The translations under genes were made by a program, and so were the position numbers. A stretch of DNA of 64,000 nt from Halichoerus grypus (Eukaryota > Chordata > Mammalia > Carnivora > Phocidae). Of the stretch, positions 1 to 11,518 are shown one piece after another. How positions within the stretch are numbered: position 1 is the stretch's first letter; the number at the start of each line of letters is the position of its first letter. The notes beneath the pieces are model-generated. The model saw nothing but the letters and a program-made list of their open reading frames with translations. It searched no databases and was not told the origin of the DNA. The stretch lies in NCBI RefSeq assembly GCF_964656455.1, contig NC_135726.1, positions 29,293,930 through 29,357,929 on the forward strand. The letters are read 5' to 3'.

Positions 1-118
1 TGGCAAAAAGTAGCTGCTTACTGTTCAATGCATATATAATTTCATGGGGATTAAATGTGACTTAGACCACCAAACAAGTTTTACTGAACAAAGTAAGTGA
101 CTTCACAAATAACTAACA

Positions 119-316
119 GGGGCGCCTGGCTGGCTCAGTCAGTTGGGCATCCAACTGTTGATTTCAGTTCAGGTCATGATCTCGGGGTTATGAGGTGGAG
201 CCCCACGTCAGTCGGGCTCCACACTCAGTGCAGAGTCTGCTTAAGATTCTCTCTCTCCCTCTCCCTCCGCCCCCCCCTTCGCTTTCTAAAATAAATAAAT
301 AAATCTTAAAAAAATA
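119..316 (+). mobile_element. SINEC-family SINE, older subtype
   Basis: The element starts with the tRNA-derived head ggggcgcctggctggctcag, continues through the B-box-like region, a CT-rich tract and (AAATA)n, and ends in poly-A. The sequence 'gttgggcatccaactgttg' marks an older subtype than the 'cgttaagcgtctgcc' copies elsewhere in the window. Confidence 0.9.
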
Positions 317-1390
317 ACAGCACATGGCATGATAAAATGAAACAAAGTCAAATGAGCTTTGAGACCTCAGACAGGGATGCCAGGAGATGTAGGAAAACAT
401 TAAATATCACAGCATTTTTAAAAATTATGAATGCTCCCACCCCCTACCTGCAGTTACGATCTAACCTTTCATGCTTTCAAAGATGAGCTAAGGAATATGA
501 AGCTACTCATTTCAAAGTCAAAGTAAAGTATGGTAACGAATTTCTATCCTTAAATGAATTCAACTTTTCCTGAGTCAAAGACATGAAATGGGAGTCCTAG
601 AATTCCAAGAAAATTATTACAAAGTCCCTGTTTTCTTATCACATACTCAGCAGGAATCATGGATTGGCCTCTCTCGCTTTTCCTCCTTTGCCCTTCCTAG
701 GAAATCTGGAAAATAATATCAAGAATCTGCAATATTTGGCACTAGTTAAAATTCTTAAGAATTGTCTTTCCCATAAAGACAATGTTGCAGAAAATGTTTC
801 CTTCCAAATGTACGAAAAACAGTAACCAATAATTATTCACCTGATCCTTTTGAAGGTATTCCAGTCAGAGAACAAAGTGTAGGACTACAATAAGCAATGA
901 GTTGTTAACGCCTTCCCTGATAAAATTTGTGCATGTATATGTACATATTTTGGGGGGGGGGGCTTGTTTGTTTTTAACATCTAGGAGTAACAAGCAATTG
1001 CCAGCAAAGCTAGCATAGGAAAATCAAATACTCTGCCAATTTACACAGGATTCCCTGAAGCCATTCCTGATTAAATGTTGTACCATTTCAATCTTCTTAC
1101 TGGGGATATCTATTAACTAGCACTGCTTGTGAAGCCAATGAATTTAGTATATAATTACACGTATCCTATACAAATTACTTCTCAATGACCTCTACTCACA
1201 GAAATAAACCAAAGAGGGATGACTGGCTCATTATAAATCTACAGAAAGATTTCACTAGGAAAAGGTATTGAGAGCAAAGTCCTGAAGGATCTTAAGCTTC
1301 ACCTGAATTTAATTTCAGCAGGAAGTAATCTCTTCTGTTCTGAACTCCCAATGCATTTTACATGAACTCTTTGTGGCACGTGACACTTTT
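317..1390. other. Intronic sequence without a recognised element
   Basis: No exon, repeat family or RNA gene was recognised here. The only notable local feature is an 11-base G run at 952-962. Some very diverged repeat could be hidden. Confidence 0.5.
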
Positions 1391-1500
1391 CTGTCACTAG
1401 GGAACTATGTGACCTTGGACAAGTCACTGCCATTCTCCCCGCCTGAGTGTCTTCATCTGTAAAATGAGATGCTTGAACAAGGTGATTTCAAGTCTCTTCC
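1391..1500 (+). repeat. MIR SINE fragment
   Basis: The MIR core is recognisable: 'tgtgaccttggacaagtcac' followed by 'cttcatctgtaaaatgagat'. The copy is ancient and eroded. Confidence 0.75.
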
Positions 1501-2160
1501 GGATCTCATATTTCCTGATGGCATAATTACAATCACAGAAGCACACTTTACCCGTCCTTTCAAGGCAAGCATGGGAATTTGATTTACCTCTGGAGCCTCC
1601 CTACTGTCTAGAACAGCCAACTGAATTTCCCTCAGCAACTGCTCAGCAAACACATTCAGGGACTCTGAAAACAGTACCGTCGTCTGAAATTCCCATTCTC
1701 TTCACCACCTTCAAGCCCTTCCTAAGCCCGACCGTGACTGTCACCCAAATGGCTCTCTTCGAGGCCACCCTTACCATACCTCTGGCAGAATTACAGGGAG
1801 GCCAGAGAAGTAAACATATCACTTGTCACCTGGAAGAAATGCATCCACCCAAAAGTTTCAAGGCACATGCTTTGTAAACCATCTGACTCAACATCACACA
1901 CACAACTGGAGGCCTAGAGAGAGGTTCCACTTCATAGAGTAAGCTTATCTAATGCATTCCAATCACCTGAGAGCATGTGTAGGAAGCTACAAGCAGATGT
2001 TGCGGGGGGAGAGAAGCAAGGTGGCAGGCAGAAGAGGAGAGAATATGAGACCTGCTAAGGAGAAGAAGAACATTCCCTTCACCTTTCCAGAGGTGGACAT
2101 TTTAAAAACCCAAATCCCAGAGGGAACTATACTGCAAGAATAGGAAACATCTACTCATAG
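1501..2160. other. Intronic sequence without a recognised element
   Basis: Nothing was recognised beyond ordinary intronic sequence. The short open frames here carry no familiar protein motif. Confidence 0.45.
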
Positions 2161-2162
2161 CT

Positions 2163-2395
2163 GTTAGGACTCTGAAGCCAGAATGTCTGGGTTCAAATCC
2201 CTCCTCTGCTGATTAGTAGCTGTATATTCACGGGAAAGTTAATCAACCCTCTGTGCCTCGGTATTCTCATCTGTAAAATGAGAATAGCAGTACTTCATTG
2301 ATAGGGCTGTTATAAAAATAAAACGGGTTAATACATGTAAAATGCTTATACCAACACCCAGCACATAGTAGGTGCTCAGTAAATGAGAGCTCCCA
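2163..2395 (+). repeat. MIR SINE, nearly complete
   Basis: MIR landmarks occur in order: 'tctgggttcaaatccctcct', 'ctcatctgtaaaatgagaat', and the tail 'agcacatagtaggtgctcag' with 'taaatg'. This copy covers most of the MIR consensus. Confidence 0.85.
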
Positions 2396-4091
2396 GCGTT
2401 GCAGTTATTATTAGAGTTCTGGGATTCTCTGGGATTTGTTCTAAGAGAACAAAGGAATCACGCTGCTCTTACAGATTCTAATTCTGCAGTTCCCTCCTCC
2501 AGATGACAGTTGCAAGGATAAACCTTTACGTATTTATGTATACTTGTATACTCTATCAGTCTTAACTACTGCCAACGACAGAAACCATTCATTCAAAATT
2601 TAAATTCCTTTCTGAACGATATTCTAGGTTTCAAAAAAGACTTGATCGCCCACGCTCTGAGAGTACAAAAGGACTATTAAACTGTAGGGCTGAGAGGAGG
2701 TGGGAGCACAAAGACATCTTTGTAGCAGTTTGAGCTATCACATACCAAGGCCTCAACGGCCTCAGCTTCAGAGAGTTGCCTCCTTCAGAAGGAAACTAAC
2801 AAACTGGATCCATTGTTCCTTCCCATCAGAGTTCTTGGATGTGATCGTTCTTAAATCCCTGGCAACGCCTTAGCAAAGATCAGAAGATCTCAGTTCTCTC
2901 CATTAGGACAGCATCAAATCCCCTCCAAGCAATTTTCTTAGGTCAGCATCATTATTTGAGGTGCCAGGGAAACTGGCGAAATTTCCAACCGCTAAACTAG
3001 TTCCCTGTTCCGGGCTGAAGACGTGAGTTAAAGCTAGAAGGTATTTTAGCTGTCCTGAGGAAATGTCTGAGATTGGGAAATGGGAAGAAATTTAAAGAGA
3101 ATCCTGAGAACTTCCTTTTTAAAATCCCTTTTATAAAGCAGTCATTTTAGTAAACAAAAAGCATACAAAGAGATAATGACAACCAATTAAAAAAACAGTT
3201 TTCAGAAGGCACTGACCCTTAAAAGTTCCAGTTCATTCCCTGATGGGATGTCTAGAACTCTGGTTTTCCAAGCATCTTTCAATAAACAGGTAGAAGAGAT
3301 AAACAGACAAAAGAGCTAATACTGTATCTTGTATTCCTTTGTCAACTGATCAGGCAAAGAACAAAGTCAGCAATGGTCACGCTGTCCTGGATACGTTCAA
3401 CTGTCTTTTTATAACCCTGGGCTGAAAAACAATGGACGCCCTAAACACACAGAAACTGAGCAACAGAAGAAGTAAAGTTCCAGGAGGCCACAAAAAGGTA
3501 GCCTATGTTCTCTGTTCCAAGGGGGCCAGATTTCAGAAACTTCGAGAACAAGTTCGCCCACAGCACCCCTTTTAGGTCTAAAACTGCAGAGCTGATGGGG
3601 GTGGCTGGAGAGTTTCCTAAAAACAGAGGACTGTCTGCTTACAGAACCCACTTCAACTGTTTCTGGCAAGGAAGGACAGTAGTCAAATCCGTATGAAGCC
3701 ATGAACAAGTCCATATTTGACAAATCGCTCCCATCAAGACAGTGATGTCAACCACAATAGAGTATTTTGGCAAGACTGAAAATGTGCACCTGTGGGAACC
3801 TGGAAAGATTTGACAGATTTTTGTCTTCCCAGCCCTTTATCAGCACGTCAATTATAGCAACTGTACGGTGTACGCCGAGCTTTACAGAAAGGCACCTGGC
3901 TGTGTGACACCAAGACGCTGCTCTCCTGGGCATGAGAAAGACAGAATGACAGTAGTGCTTACACACGGAAATACTCGGTCTGAGTACAGTGTAACAGCGA
4001 GCTGGACGGCACCGCTGGACGAGAAAGAGGTATACTCTGCAGATACCTGGGTGTGGCAAACCTAGGAAGGAGTCACGACACCCGTGTACGG
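2396..4091. other. Intron 3 sequence without a recognised element
   Basis: No repeat family or exon was recognised. Open frames on both strands near 3409-3723 are short and overlap each other on opposite strands, as expected by chance. Confidence 0.45.
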
Positions 4092-4144
4092 ACACACACA
4101 CACGCACACACACACACTCGCGCACGCGCACACGCACACGCACG
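4092..4144. repeat. CA/CG-rich microsatellite next to the exon 3 donor
   Basis: An imperfect (CA)n tract mixed with CGCACG units on the plus strand. In the FTO transcript it reads as (GU)n with GCGU units, 68 to 120 nt after the exon 3 donor. Alternating purine-pyrimidine sequence of this kind is length-variable and able to form Z-DNA. GU-rich tracts near donors are known binding sites for CELF proteins and TDP-43; an effect here is only inferred. Confidence 0.9.
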
Positions 4145-4211
4145 CCTCCAAAGCCTCCACAACTGTGGTCGCGGGTCGCCCGGGGCTGCGTCTTCACGGA
4201 GCAGACTGTAC

Positions 4212-4836
4212 CTTCACAGCTATAACTGTACACGGCCACCGCCGACCGTTCCACCAGATTTTCATCATGATGCCAGCTCACGGCCATTTTCCCCATGCCA
4301 AAATAAGGCTCCTCCTTCAGGTACGGCATTTTCTGGGGATCCATGAAATTCAACAGAGTGACGTTGTATGCGGCTCTGTTCTTAATGTCCAGCTCGTCTT
4401 GCCCGTCAAAGGACCCCAGCCCGACCCTGGGGAAATCTGGACCGATACACACCGGCACGGCATCGATATTAGCTTTCTCTTTGCAAGCGAGTTCCTCCAG
4501 AGCCTGGCTCGTCTCTGTCTGCAGGTAGTCGTTGAGCTTGAGGAAGGTCTGACAGGCAGCAGCGATACCCGCCTCGTCGTATCTCGGGCTAGCGCCCTTC
4601 AGCGGCCAGGGCACCGTGAAGAGCCTGGTGTTGAGGTACTTGTAGGTGCAGCCTGGGTTGCCGATGAGGATGCGAGAGACCGGGGTGAGCAAATCCTTGC
4701 CCTGGATCCTGACCAGGTCCCGGAAGAAGCAGCCATGCTTGTGCAGCGTGAGGAAGGCTTCCTGCACCTCCTTATGGAGCGCCTCGGGTACGCTGCCGGC
4801 TTCGCGGAGAATCAGTTTCGGGTACTTCAGCTGCCA
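4212..4836 (-). CDS. FTO: FTO exon 3: alpha-ketoglutarate-dependent RNA demethylase, N-terminal part of the catalytic domain
   Basis: FTO is a nuclear Fe(II)/2-oxoglutarate oxygenase that removes N6-methyl groups from adenosine in mRNA and snRNA. This exon encodes 208 codons plus one base. In the sense direction it begins at WQLKYPKL (human residue W42) after acceptor tttcag (4837-4842) and ends inside the Gly codon after YSYSCE, before donor gtacag. Landmarks by human numbering: R96 in TPVSRIL and Y106/Y108 in CTYKY (nucleobase pocket), N205 in TLLNF (2-oxoglutarate contact), and H231/D233 in SWHHDEN (iron ligands). The third iron ligand, H307, is on a later exon. The exon is 625 bp against 628 in human, because one codon is missing in the loop GSFDGQDE (human GSSYNGQDE). 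All active-site residues on this exon are intact and there is no stop or frameshift. An open frame continues past the donor but is intron. Human values are from memory. Confidence 0.97.
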
Positions 4837-5213
4837 CTGAAACAAAACCAAAGCAAAAACATGTGTTCATGGAGAGCTAGGAGTTTCTCATTTCCAGAAC
4901 TGTGATGCTTGGTCAGCGTTCGGAGGGGGAGAAAAAAAACAACCGTCAGGTAGCATTTCTGAACAGGACCCGTATCTCTCCAGCCTCACACGGAAGGCTA
5001 CGTGAAACGTAGGTCTGAACCACGAATGTCATCGACTGTCCAAGTCAAGATTTTCAAGTCCCAGCTCAAATCATTCATCTTTACTATAAACAAAATAATC
5101 AGCATCTGTGCTCTAATCTGCCAGGCTCCCTCTACAGCCACTTCTCCCTGCCCTCAATCTGTCTTCCAACCTTTGGCCCTCCGGACAACACAATTTTATT
5201 AATTAACTGCTTA

Positions 5214-5690
5214 CTACCTATTTATTAAGTGCTTACTAAGTGCCGTGTATTATTCTAAATGATTTAGACACGTTGACTCATTCGCAGCTCACAGCTTTAC
5301 GTGACGGTACTGTTACTGTCTCCGGTTTCTACAGGAGAATCTGGAAGCACAGAGACATTTATTTAAACACTTGCCCAGGGGCGCCTGGGTGGCTCAGTCG
5401 TTAAGCGTCCGCCTTCGGCTCAGGTCATGATCCCAGGGTCCTGGGATCGAGCCCCGCATCGGGCTCCCTGCTCCGCGGGAAGCCTGCTTCTCCCTCTCCC
5501 ACTCCCCCTGCTTGTGTTCCCTCTCTCGCTGTGTCTCTCTCTGTCAAATAAATAAATAAATTTTAAAAAATAAATAAATAAATAAACACTTGCCCAGAGT
5601 CACATAGCTGATACCCAGTGGAGCTGGGATTTGAAGCCTCTGGGCTCGAGTCTGGTTCCAAGGCAGGAGGTCTGAACCACAAGATTGCCC
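5214..5690 (-). repeat. MIR SINE split by a SINEC insertion
   Basis: Reverse-oriented MIR: 'ttattaagtgcttactaagt', 'gactcattcgcagctcacag', then, after the inserted SINE, 'acttgcccagagtcacatag' and 'gagctgggatttgaagcctc'. The two halves join cleanly when the SINE and one target copy are removed. Confidence 0.85.
5379..5583 (+). mobile_element. SINEC SINE with perfect target-site duplication
   Basis: A complete young-type SINEC (gcgcctgggtggctcag head, CT-rich body, (AAATA)n tail) flanked by the identical 14-bp duplication aaacacttgcccag at 5365-5378 and 5584-5597. It lies inside an older MIR. Confidence 0.97.
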
Positions 5691-5699
5691 TGCCTCCCA

Positions 5700-6229
5700 A
5701 TAAATGACAAACTGGTGTCTGCTCTAATACTTTCACTGAAGGACAAATCACTTCTCGTAGGGAATTAGATACCAAGTCCCACGAACACTAGAGCCAGGAG
5801 AATTTTGCTTACAACGATAATACTAGTGCCCAGAATGTATTCAGCAAATGTTGAATAAAGGAGTGAATAAATGAGGTGTTCTACTGCGACTGAGAAAGTT
5901 GTGATCATTCTACTGGTGTCACTGGAGGAGAATACTGTAAGATGATCCCTCCTCTAATATGGAAACACATGGATTTATTGTCACAGTGGAGGACTTCATT
6001 ACCTATTCAGCCACCACTTCTGGCTCCTAAGACTCATGAATGGGTGATAAACCAGAGTTCCCTGATTCTATACAATGAAATGGACTTTTTTTTTTTTAAC
6101 CAAAGCACAGGATTTTACATTTACCCCTGTAAAGTTTAATCTGATCAATACCTTCTCAGTACTGTACTGCCCACCATTTTTGAGACACATTCCTTCTATA
6201 TCTTCATCAATGATTACCATTTATATGAT
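5700..6229. other. Intron 2 sequence without a recognised element
   Basis: No exon or clear repeat was found. A short 'gaatgtattcagcaaatgtt' stretch near 5837 may be an L2 or MIR tail remnant, and a T run lies at about 6086-6097. Confidence 0.4.
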
Positions 6230-8040
6230 AAACAGGGAAGACCATTTATTCCTTCATACGTTTTTCTCATTCAATATATGTCTGCGGAGCACCTACCAAA
6301 CACTAGACAGAGATAAGGTTCCTGCCCTCACAGAGCTTTCTACCAGATCAGGTAATAAATAAGGAAAAGTGATCTCGAATTGCGTTAAGTACTAGGACAG
6401 AAACAAACCAGTGGGAAATCTGTCATAGATGAGGGAAAACTCTCTAAGGAGTTGGAATTTAAGCTGACATCTTCAGGAAAAGGAGGTGCCAGCCACGTGA
6501 CAAGCTGGGGAGAGAGCTTCCTGGAGAAATGACCAAAAACCACAAAGGTGCTGAGGAGGGAGGCCAGACTTTTCTAGAGACAAAAAGAAGGCCAGTTCTA
6601 CTAAAGGAAAAGAGCCAAAGGCAGAGAGACATGCAGTGGGGTTGAAGGGAAGGCAGGGGCTGGACCACACAGAGCCTGGGAGGTCAAAGTAGGGAATTGA
6701 GATTTGACTCGAAGTGTGCTAGAGGACCCAAGGGAAGAAGAGTAATTTGATTTACATTTTATAAAAATCACTCTTAGTTACAATATCGGGCACAGATTGG
6801 AAAGAGGCAAATGTGAAAGTGGAAATCCTGTTAGGTGCTATTACAACCATCCAGGAGAAAAGAGATGATGGTCTAAATGTGAGACAAGTAAAATACGTAT
6901 TTTATAGGCAGAGCAAAAGGCAGTGCTTATCAACTAGATGTGAGGGGTAAAGAAAGGAAAGCAGTTCCAGATGACCCTTAGATTTCTGGATTTAATAAAT
7001 GAATAAACAGCTTACCATTTTTTTTTAAAGATTTATCTATCTATTTGAGAGAGAGAATGTGTGCATGCTCAAGCAGGAGGGGCAGAGGGAGAGTGTCTCA
7101 AGCAGACTCCATGCTAAGTATGGAGCCCAAGATCATGACCTGAGCAGAAACCAAGAGCTGGACACTTAACCAACTGCACCACCCAGACACCCCTCCTTTT
7201 TATTTTAAATAAAAAAGACTGGGACAATACAGGAATGCTAGGTAGAAGAATCGGAAGGAAGGAGGAGCTCCCTTTTGGAGCTGTAGCCATTAAGATACCT
7301 ATGAAATCTTCATGTAGAAGTGGTTGGGGAGGGTGGGGGGGTCAACTGCACAGACACACCTGGAAATCCAGGAGGCAGCTGTCAGCACACCTGTGGTTTT
7401 TAAAGGCCTGGAAATGAATGAGCCCTCCCAGGGAAACAGCATGAACACAGAAGGGGGCCCACGGCCATTTCGTGAGTTTCAGAGGAAAGGAGCAAAAGAG
7501 ACCTTTGAGGGAGAAAACTAGGAGAGAGTATTAATGCAGAAGTGAAAAGACAGGAGCACTTCAAGGGTGGAGTAGGCGACCACTCCTGGGAGGCCAAGTG
7601 AGATGAGGACAGACATGACCCCCGAGATGTGGCAGCATGGAGATCAATGATGACCGTGACAAGAGTGATTTCACAGAGTGGTGGGGATGAGAGTCAGAGG
7701 AGAGTCAGCTGGGGATGGAATGACAGAGCAGCAGAGGAGGCGCCGTGCTTAAATGTCCATCTCAGGGGTCACGCTCTGAAGGGGAACAGAATAACGCAGT
7801 TGTTGATGAAGGGCAATACCGGATCGGGGGACCATCTTCAGTGCTGGAAGACGGGGGGACACACCAGAGCTTGCCAGGATACTCCTGGGAAGAGGCTGCT
7901 GCTGCAGGACACGGGGTGATTAACTACAGGAGCAAAGTCCTTGAGTGGCCAGAGCAGGAGTCTCCCAAGGGAGGTATGTGAATGACCAGTGGGATTTGTA
8001 TGGCAATCCGCCAGAGTTGGTGAGGGCAAGCTGGCAGAAC
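6230..8040 (-). mobile_element. L2 LINE fragment, minus orientation
   Basis: The left part matches the reversed L2 3' end ('gagcacctaccaaacactag', 'gttcctgccctcacagagct', the 'gaggtgccagccacgtgaca' region). The right part corresponds to the reversed L2 reverse-transcriptase region ('gatcaatgatgaccgtgaca', 'gagtggtggggatgagagtc'). All frames are broken. A minus-oriented SINE interrupts it at 7018-7193. Confidence 0.75.
7018..7193 (-). mobile_element. SINEC-family SINE, older subtype, minus orientation
   Basis: Poly-T followed by 'aaagatttatctatctattt', the reversed CT-rich body, and the reversed head ending 'caccacccagacacccc'. It is inserted in an L2. Confidence 0.92.
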
Positions 8041-8639
8041 TGTTTTGTTTTTAATCTAAAAAAAGAAAAGAAAAATCAAGCTTTACTAAAATATGTGTAC
8101 ATATATGTGTTTGATATATAAACACATATACATGCGTTTAATATGAGTTCTATTATAAAATAGACACAAGTATACAAGTAATACTTATGTCTATTTAATG
8201 AATAACTATCCATAGTGTGCTGGAGTCACTTTATATCCCCTTGGGAAAGCCTACTGTGTACATCGCCTCCCAACTGCACATTCAGTGACATGTTGGTAGC
8301 CTGAAATGGGCCATGGAGAAGTATTTACACCACAGAAATCAGGAAACACTAAAAATCGAGGCTGGTTTATTTTTTCCCAGACAGCCCATTCTTAAACACT
8401 TAGTAGGACCCCACTGTATATGCTTAAAATTTGTTCCTGACAGGAGTATATGATCAAAAAACTTCCTGTATCGGATAAACTGGAAGGAGAAAGAAGATCT
8501 AAATTCAGAGAGGACTATAAACTTGATAATAGGCAAATGACTAAGTTTCAGGGAGTTTTTAGAGGGAGAGAGAGGGGAGCACTTCAATTTTTCGCAGTGA
8601 AAATGCAAAACAAATCACTAGTTAAGAATGTGTGCTGGT
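8041..8639. other. AT-rich intronic stretch
   Basis: A-rich and (TA/CA)-rich sequence around 8043-8160, including the near-palindrome at about 8098-8134. No gene or named repeat was recognised. Confidence 0.4.
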
Positions 8640-9010
8640 CACGTGGCCTGCTTGCCAGATAGTTCTGGACTCCTCTGCCATCACCCAGCTTTTTGGATCC
8701 AATGTTGAATTATGCTTCCTAGCCCCCTCATGTTGGGTGAAACATGTGACTGTTTGTGTCCAGAAAAATGACGGCTGTCACTTCTAGCCTGGAGCACTTC
8801 AGGGAGTACCACACCCTCCAGAACGCTCTTTTTTGGCATAGTCACCAGCTAGTGGCTACGTGGATCCCTGAGTTACTACTTTCATGGGTAGTGATTTTCT
8901 GCCAACCCACGAATGATATGTAGAATGAGTAAGACATATTGCTGGGAGAAGCCACTGAGATTTGAGGGTTGCTTGTTACTACAGCATTATATAGCCCATT
9001 CTGCCTGATC
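8640..9010 (+). mobile_element. Ancient LTR fragment, probably MaLR (MLT1-like)
   Basis: 'gaagccactgagatttgagg' followed by 'cttgttactacagcattata' and 'ctgcctgatccag' resembles the 3' end common in MLT1-type solo LTRs. The family assignment rests on remembered consensus wording and is uncertain. No coding remnant is present. Confidence 0.45.
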
Positions 9011-9148
9011 CAGAATGCAGGAAATAGAAGGGAAGCAGGAAGTCTATGCAGGCAGAAGAAAAATGAAGTCGTCAAGCCTGCATATGGAAAAATGACCTTA
9101 CTAGGAAAGTCGTGGTAGGATTGCCCTGCTTCTCAGAGTGCCTATCTC

Positions 9149-9166
9149 TGTGTGTGTGTGTGTGTG
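9149..9166. repeat. (TG)9 microsatellite
   Basis: Nine uninterrupted TG units, followed by 'aggtgtgtg'. Confidence 0.95.
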
Positions 9167-9605
9167 AGGTGTGTGATCATAAATTTAAAGTGACAGAAAG
9201 CAGAGTTATGTGGCACACCACTATGAATGGCCAGTGAGACTGTCAGGGATGCATTTAGGATTTATAGTTTCTATTCGCTTATCCCATTTGAAAAATAAAA
9301 AGAGAAATATCATACTTCCTGTTTATGCAGCTTATGAAGACAGCAATCTAGTAAGCAACAACGGAATATTCTGGAACCATGCGCAGAAACTCTAATTCTA
9401 TCACTAAACTGGTTCTCTGAGCAAGTCCCAGAGGCCTCGGTATACTTGAAGCACATCTAACAGCAGCGGTCAAGAAGGAAATTTCTCCGTAATTTCTTAA
9501 CAATTCTGGGTTCTTTAATCCTCAGTATAAAATATTAGCGAAAAGTAAGATAATTGGGAACACACTCCCTCTGGGACTGGGAGAGGAGGAAGACTGGAGA
9601 TAATG

Positions 9606-9635
9606 CACACACACACGCACACACACACACACACA
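9606..9635. repeat. (CA)n microsatellite
   Basis: About fifteen CA units with one CG interruption. Confidence 0.95.
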
Positions 9636-9859
9636 ATCTACACACAGCTTGCGGCCATCATTCAATATACAGTAGGGCTGGAGACTGCAGAAGATGGATT
9701 TAACACAGGGGAATAATAACTCTAAGGACCTGGGAAATTCACATAACCATATGAGTATCATATGTAAATACCTTGACATTAAAAACAGCATTCTAAAAAT
9801 AAAACAGTAATAATGATGTGGGAAAGTATCCCACCCCCCCACCCCCCGGATTTTTTTTT

Positions 9860-10240
9860 CACTGATCTCTCATGTCCTTTCCCCTCCGACCACATTGGCC
9901 TCTTCTCCTACAGGCCTCAAGAGGCCATCATTCAACATCTCCCCTTCAGGGCAGGCTCTTCCTCCCAAATCTGTACCTGCCAGGCCCTTCTCATCCTGCA
10001 GGCCACTTTCTCAAAGAATCCTTCCCTGAACTTCCCCCACCTCAAATATATATCCTCCATTATCACTCAACACACACTTCTCAATCCATAACTACATATT
10101 TCTTTGAACTATTATCTGTTTAATAATCTCTCCTGCAAGACTGAATCTCCCAGAAGAAGGACATGGTAGCAGTTTTATTCTCCACTATATCCCCAAGCCC
10201 TTGCCTGACTCCAATATAAGTGCTCAAGACTTGCCTCTAA
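9860..10240 (+). mobile_element. L2 LINE 3' fragment, plus orientation
   Basis: Reads in the L2 3' direction: 'caggcccttctcatcctgca', 'aagaatccttccctgaactt', 'attatctgtttaataatctc', 'tatatccccaagcccttgcc'. It is followed by a truncated end ('aagtgctcaag'). Confidence 0.75.
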
Positions 10241-10264
10241 GAGTAAGAGAATAAAAAAATCTAA

Positions 10265-10500
10265 GATTGATAGAAAACAGATTAGTGAGGGTCTGGGCCG
10301 GGAGTGGGAAAGAAGGCTGACAACTGCAAAGAGGCAGGAGGGATCTTTTGGGGATTTGGAAATATTCTAAAACTCCTGTGGTGATGGCTGCACAACTCGA
10401 CAAATTTACTAAAAATTACTGAATTGTACCATCTTAAAAGGTAAATTTTATGGTATGTAAATTGTACATACACACAGCTCATCAATAAACTGTTAAAAGA
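10265..10500 (+). mobile_element. L1 LINE 3' UTR tail (old L1M)
   Basis: 'aggagggatcttttggggat', 'gtggtgatggctgcacaact', 'tgaattgtaccatcttaaaa' and 'ttatggtatgtaaattgtac' are the usual end of mammalian L1M elements. Confidence 0.75.
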
Positions 10501-10639
10501 TTGATACATTTGAATATACAAAATTTTAAACTTTTAAACTTTTGCATAAAAAGAATTATAAAATAAAAAGGTAAATACTAACTAGAAAAAACTATTTGTA
10601 ATCTAGATGGCAAAAATGGGCTTAATATTCTTAATAAAG

Positions 10640-10725
10640 AACATTTCCAAATTTAAATATATGTATATGTACATATACATACATATATAAATATATATAC
10701 ATATATATAATATGTATTAACAGAG
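10640..10725. repeat. AT-rich low-complexity (TATA/TACATA)n
   Basis: An alternating TA/CA stretch (atatgtatatgtacatatac and similar) with no gene content. Confidence 0.85.
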
Positions 10726-10829
10726 ATATTCACACATAAATTAATGGAGAAGACTTTTAAATATAGAAAAAAAATGAACTGCACCGAAGTCAGGAAAAAA
10801 CATAAATTAACATAATTTGTATTAAATTA

Positions 10830-11495
10830 TATTTAATTTGGTTTGCCTACAAAATTTGCAAAAAATAAAATTTTATCACAGTAATACACATTGCTGGTGA
10901 GGTAAAATCAAGTATTCTGGTAGTCTACAATTAGGAATGCAAATTACTGCAAACTTGCTTACGGCCAGTTGGACAAAATTCACCAGAACCTAAATATGCT
11001 CATATCTTTCCATCCAGTAATCCTACTTTTAAGAATTTATCATAGGGAAATAATTAGAGAAATGTACCAAGACTATAAGGATATTCATCATACTGTTCTT
11101 TATAATAATTAAAAGCTGAAAACCACCAAAATGCCCAACAGGGGATTAGAGGTAAAATGGTATATTCATGTGATGGAATGCTAAAGTAACACACTTTAGA
11201 AAAATTTCTGTACTGTTTTGTGAAAAACGTAAATAACAAAGTACTATTAAACAAGAAATTAGTAACCAGACATTGAGACAACAGGATCTCAGCTTAAAAA
11301 GAAAACAAATGTATACAGATAAGTACAGAAAAGAAAACTGGGGGAAAAATATGGTCACAAGTTTATGGTAGTTATCTCTGGGTGCTGAACTTGGGCATAA
11401 TTTTAATTTTCTTTTTTAGACATCTGTATATTTTTCAAATTTGCCAAAGTAAATGTAAAAAGCTTTTTAAATTAGAAAATCAGGGAAAAGATGTT
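10830..11495 (+). mobile_element. L1 LINE 3' fragment (old L1M)
   Basis: ORF2-end and 3' UTR wording: 'ccatccagtaatcctacttt', 'tcatagggaaataattagag', 'ccaaaatgcccaacagggga', 'ggtagttatctctgggtgct', 'gacatctgtatatttttcaa'. Frames are broken. Confidence 0.8.
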
Positions 11496-11518
11496 GCATT
11501 CAAAACTTCTTAATTTTC

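Larger units (their letters stand above)
1..4211 (-). other. FTO: FTO intron 3 (5' part, continues beyond the window)
   Basis: This is the intron that follows exon 3 on the minus strand. Its donor is the GT at 4210-4211 (sense reading GAAG|GTACAG), and it interrupts a codon after the first base (phase 1). The acceptor and exon 4 lie left of position 1. Contents: one old SINE (119-316), two MIR fragments and a CA-rich microsatellite close to the donor; the rest is unique-looking intronic sequence. An open frame runs from exon 3 through the donor to 3748, but its codons after 4212 do not resemble FTO and are intron. Confidence 0.9.

Noticed and set aside
3748..4211. C-terminal extension of the exon 3 open frame
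   Set aside because: It lies past a good donor at the human exon boundary; the codons come from a GT microsatellite and intron and show no FTO similarity.
4084..4905. 273-codon plus-strand open frame across exon 3
   Set aside because: It is the antisense shadow of FTO exon 3; it starts in the microsatellite and has no recognisable domain.
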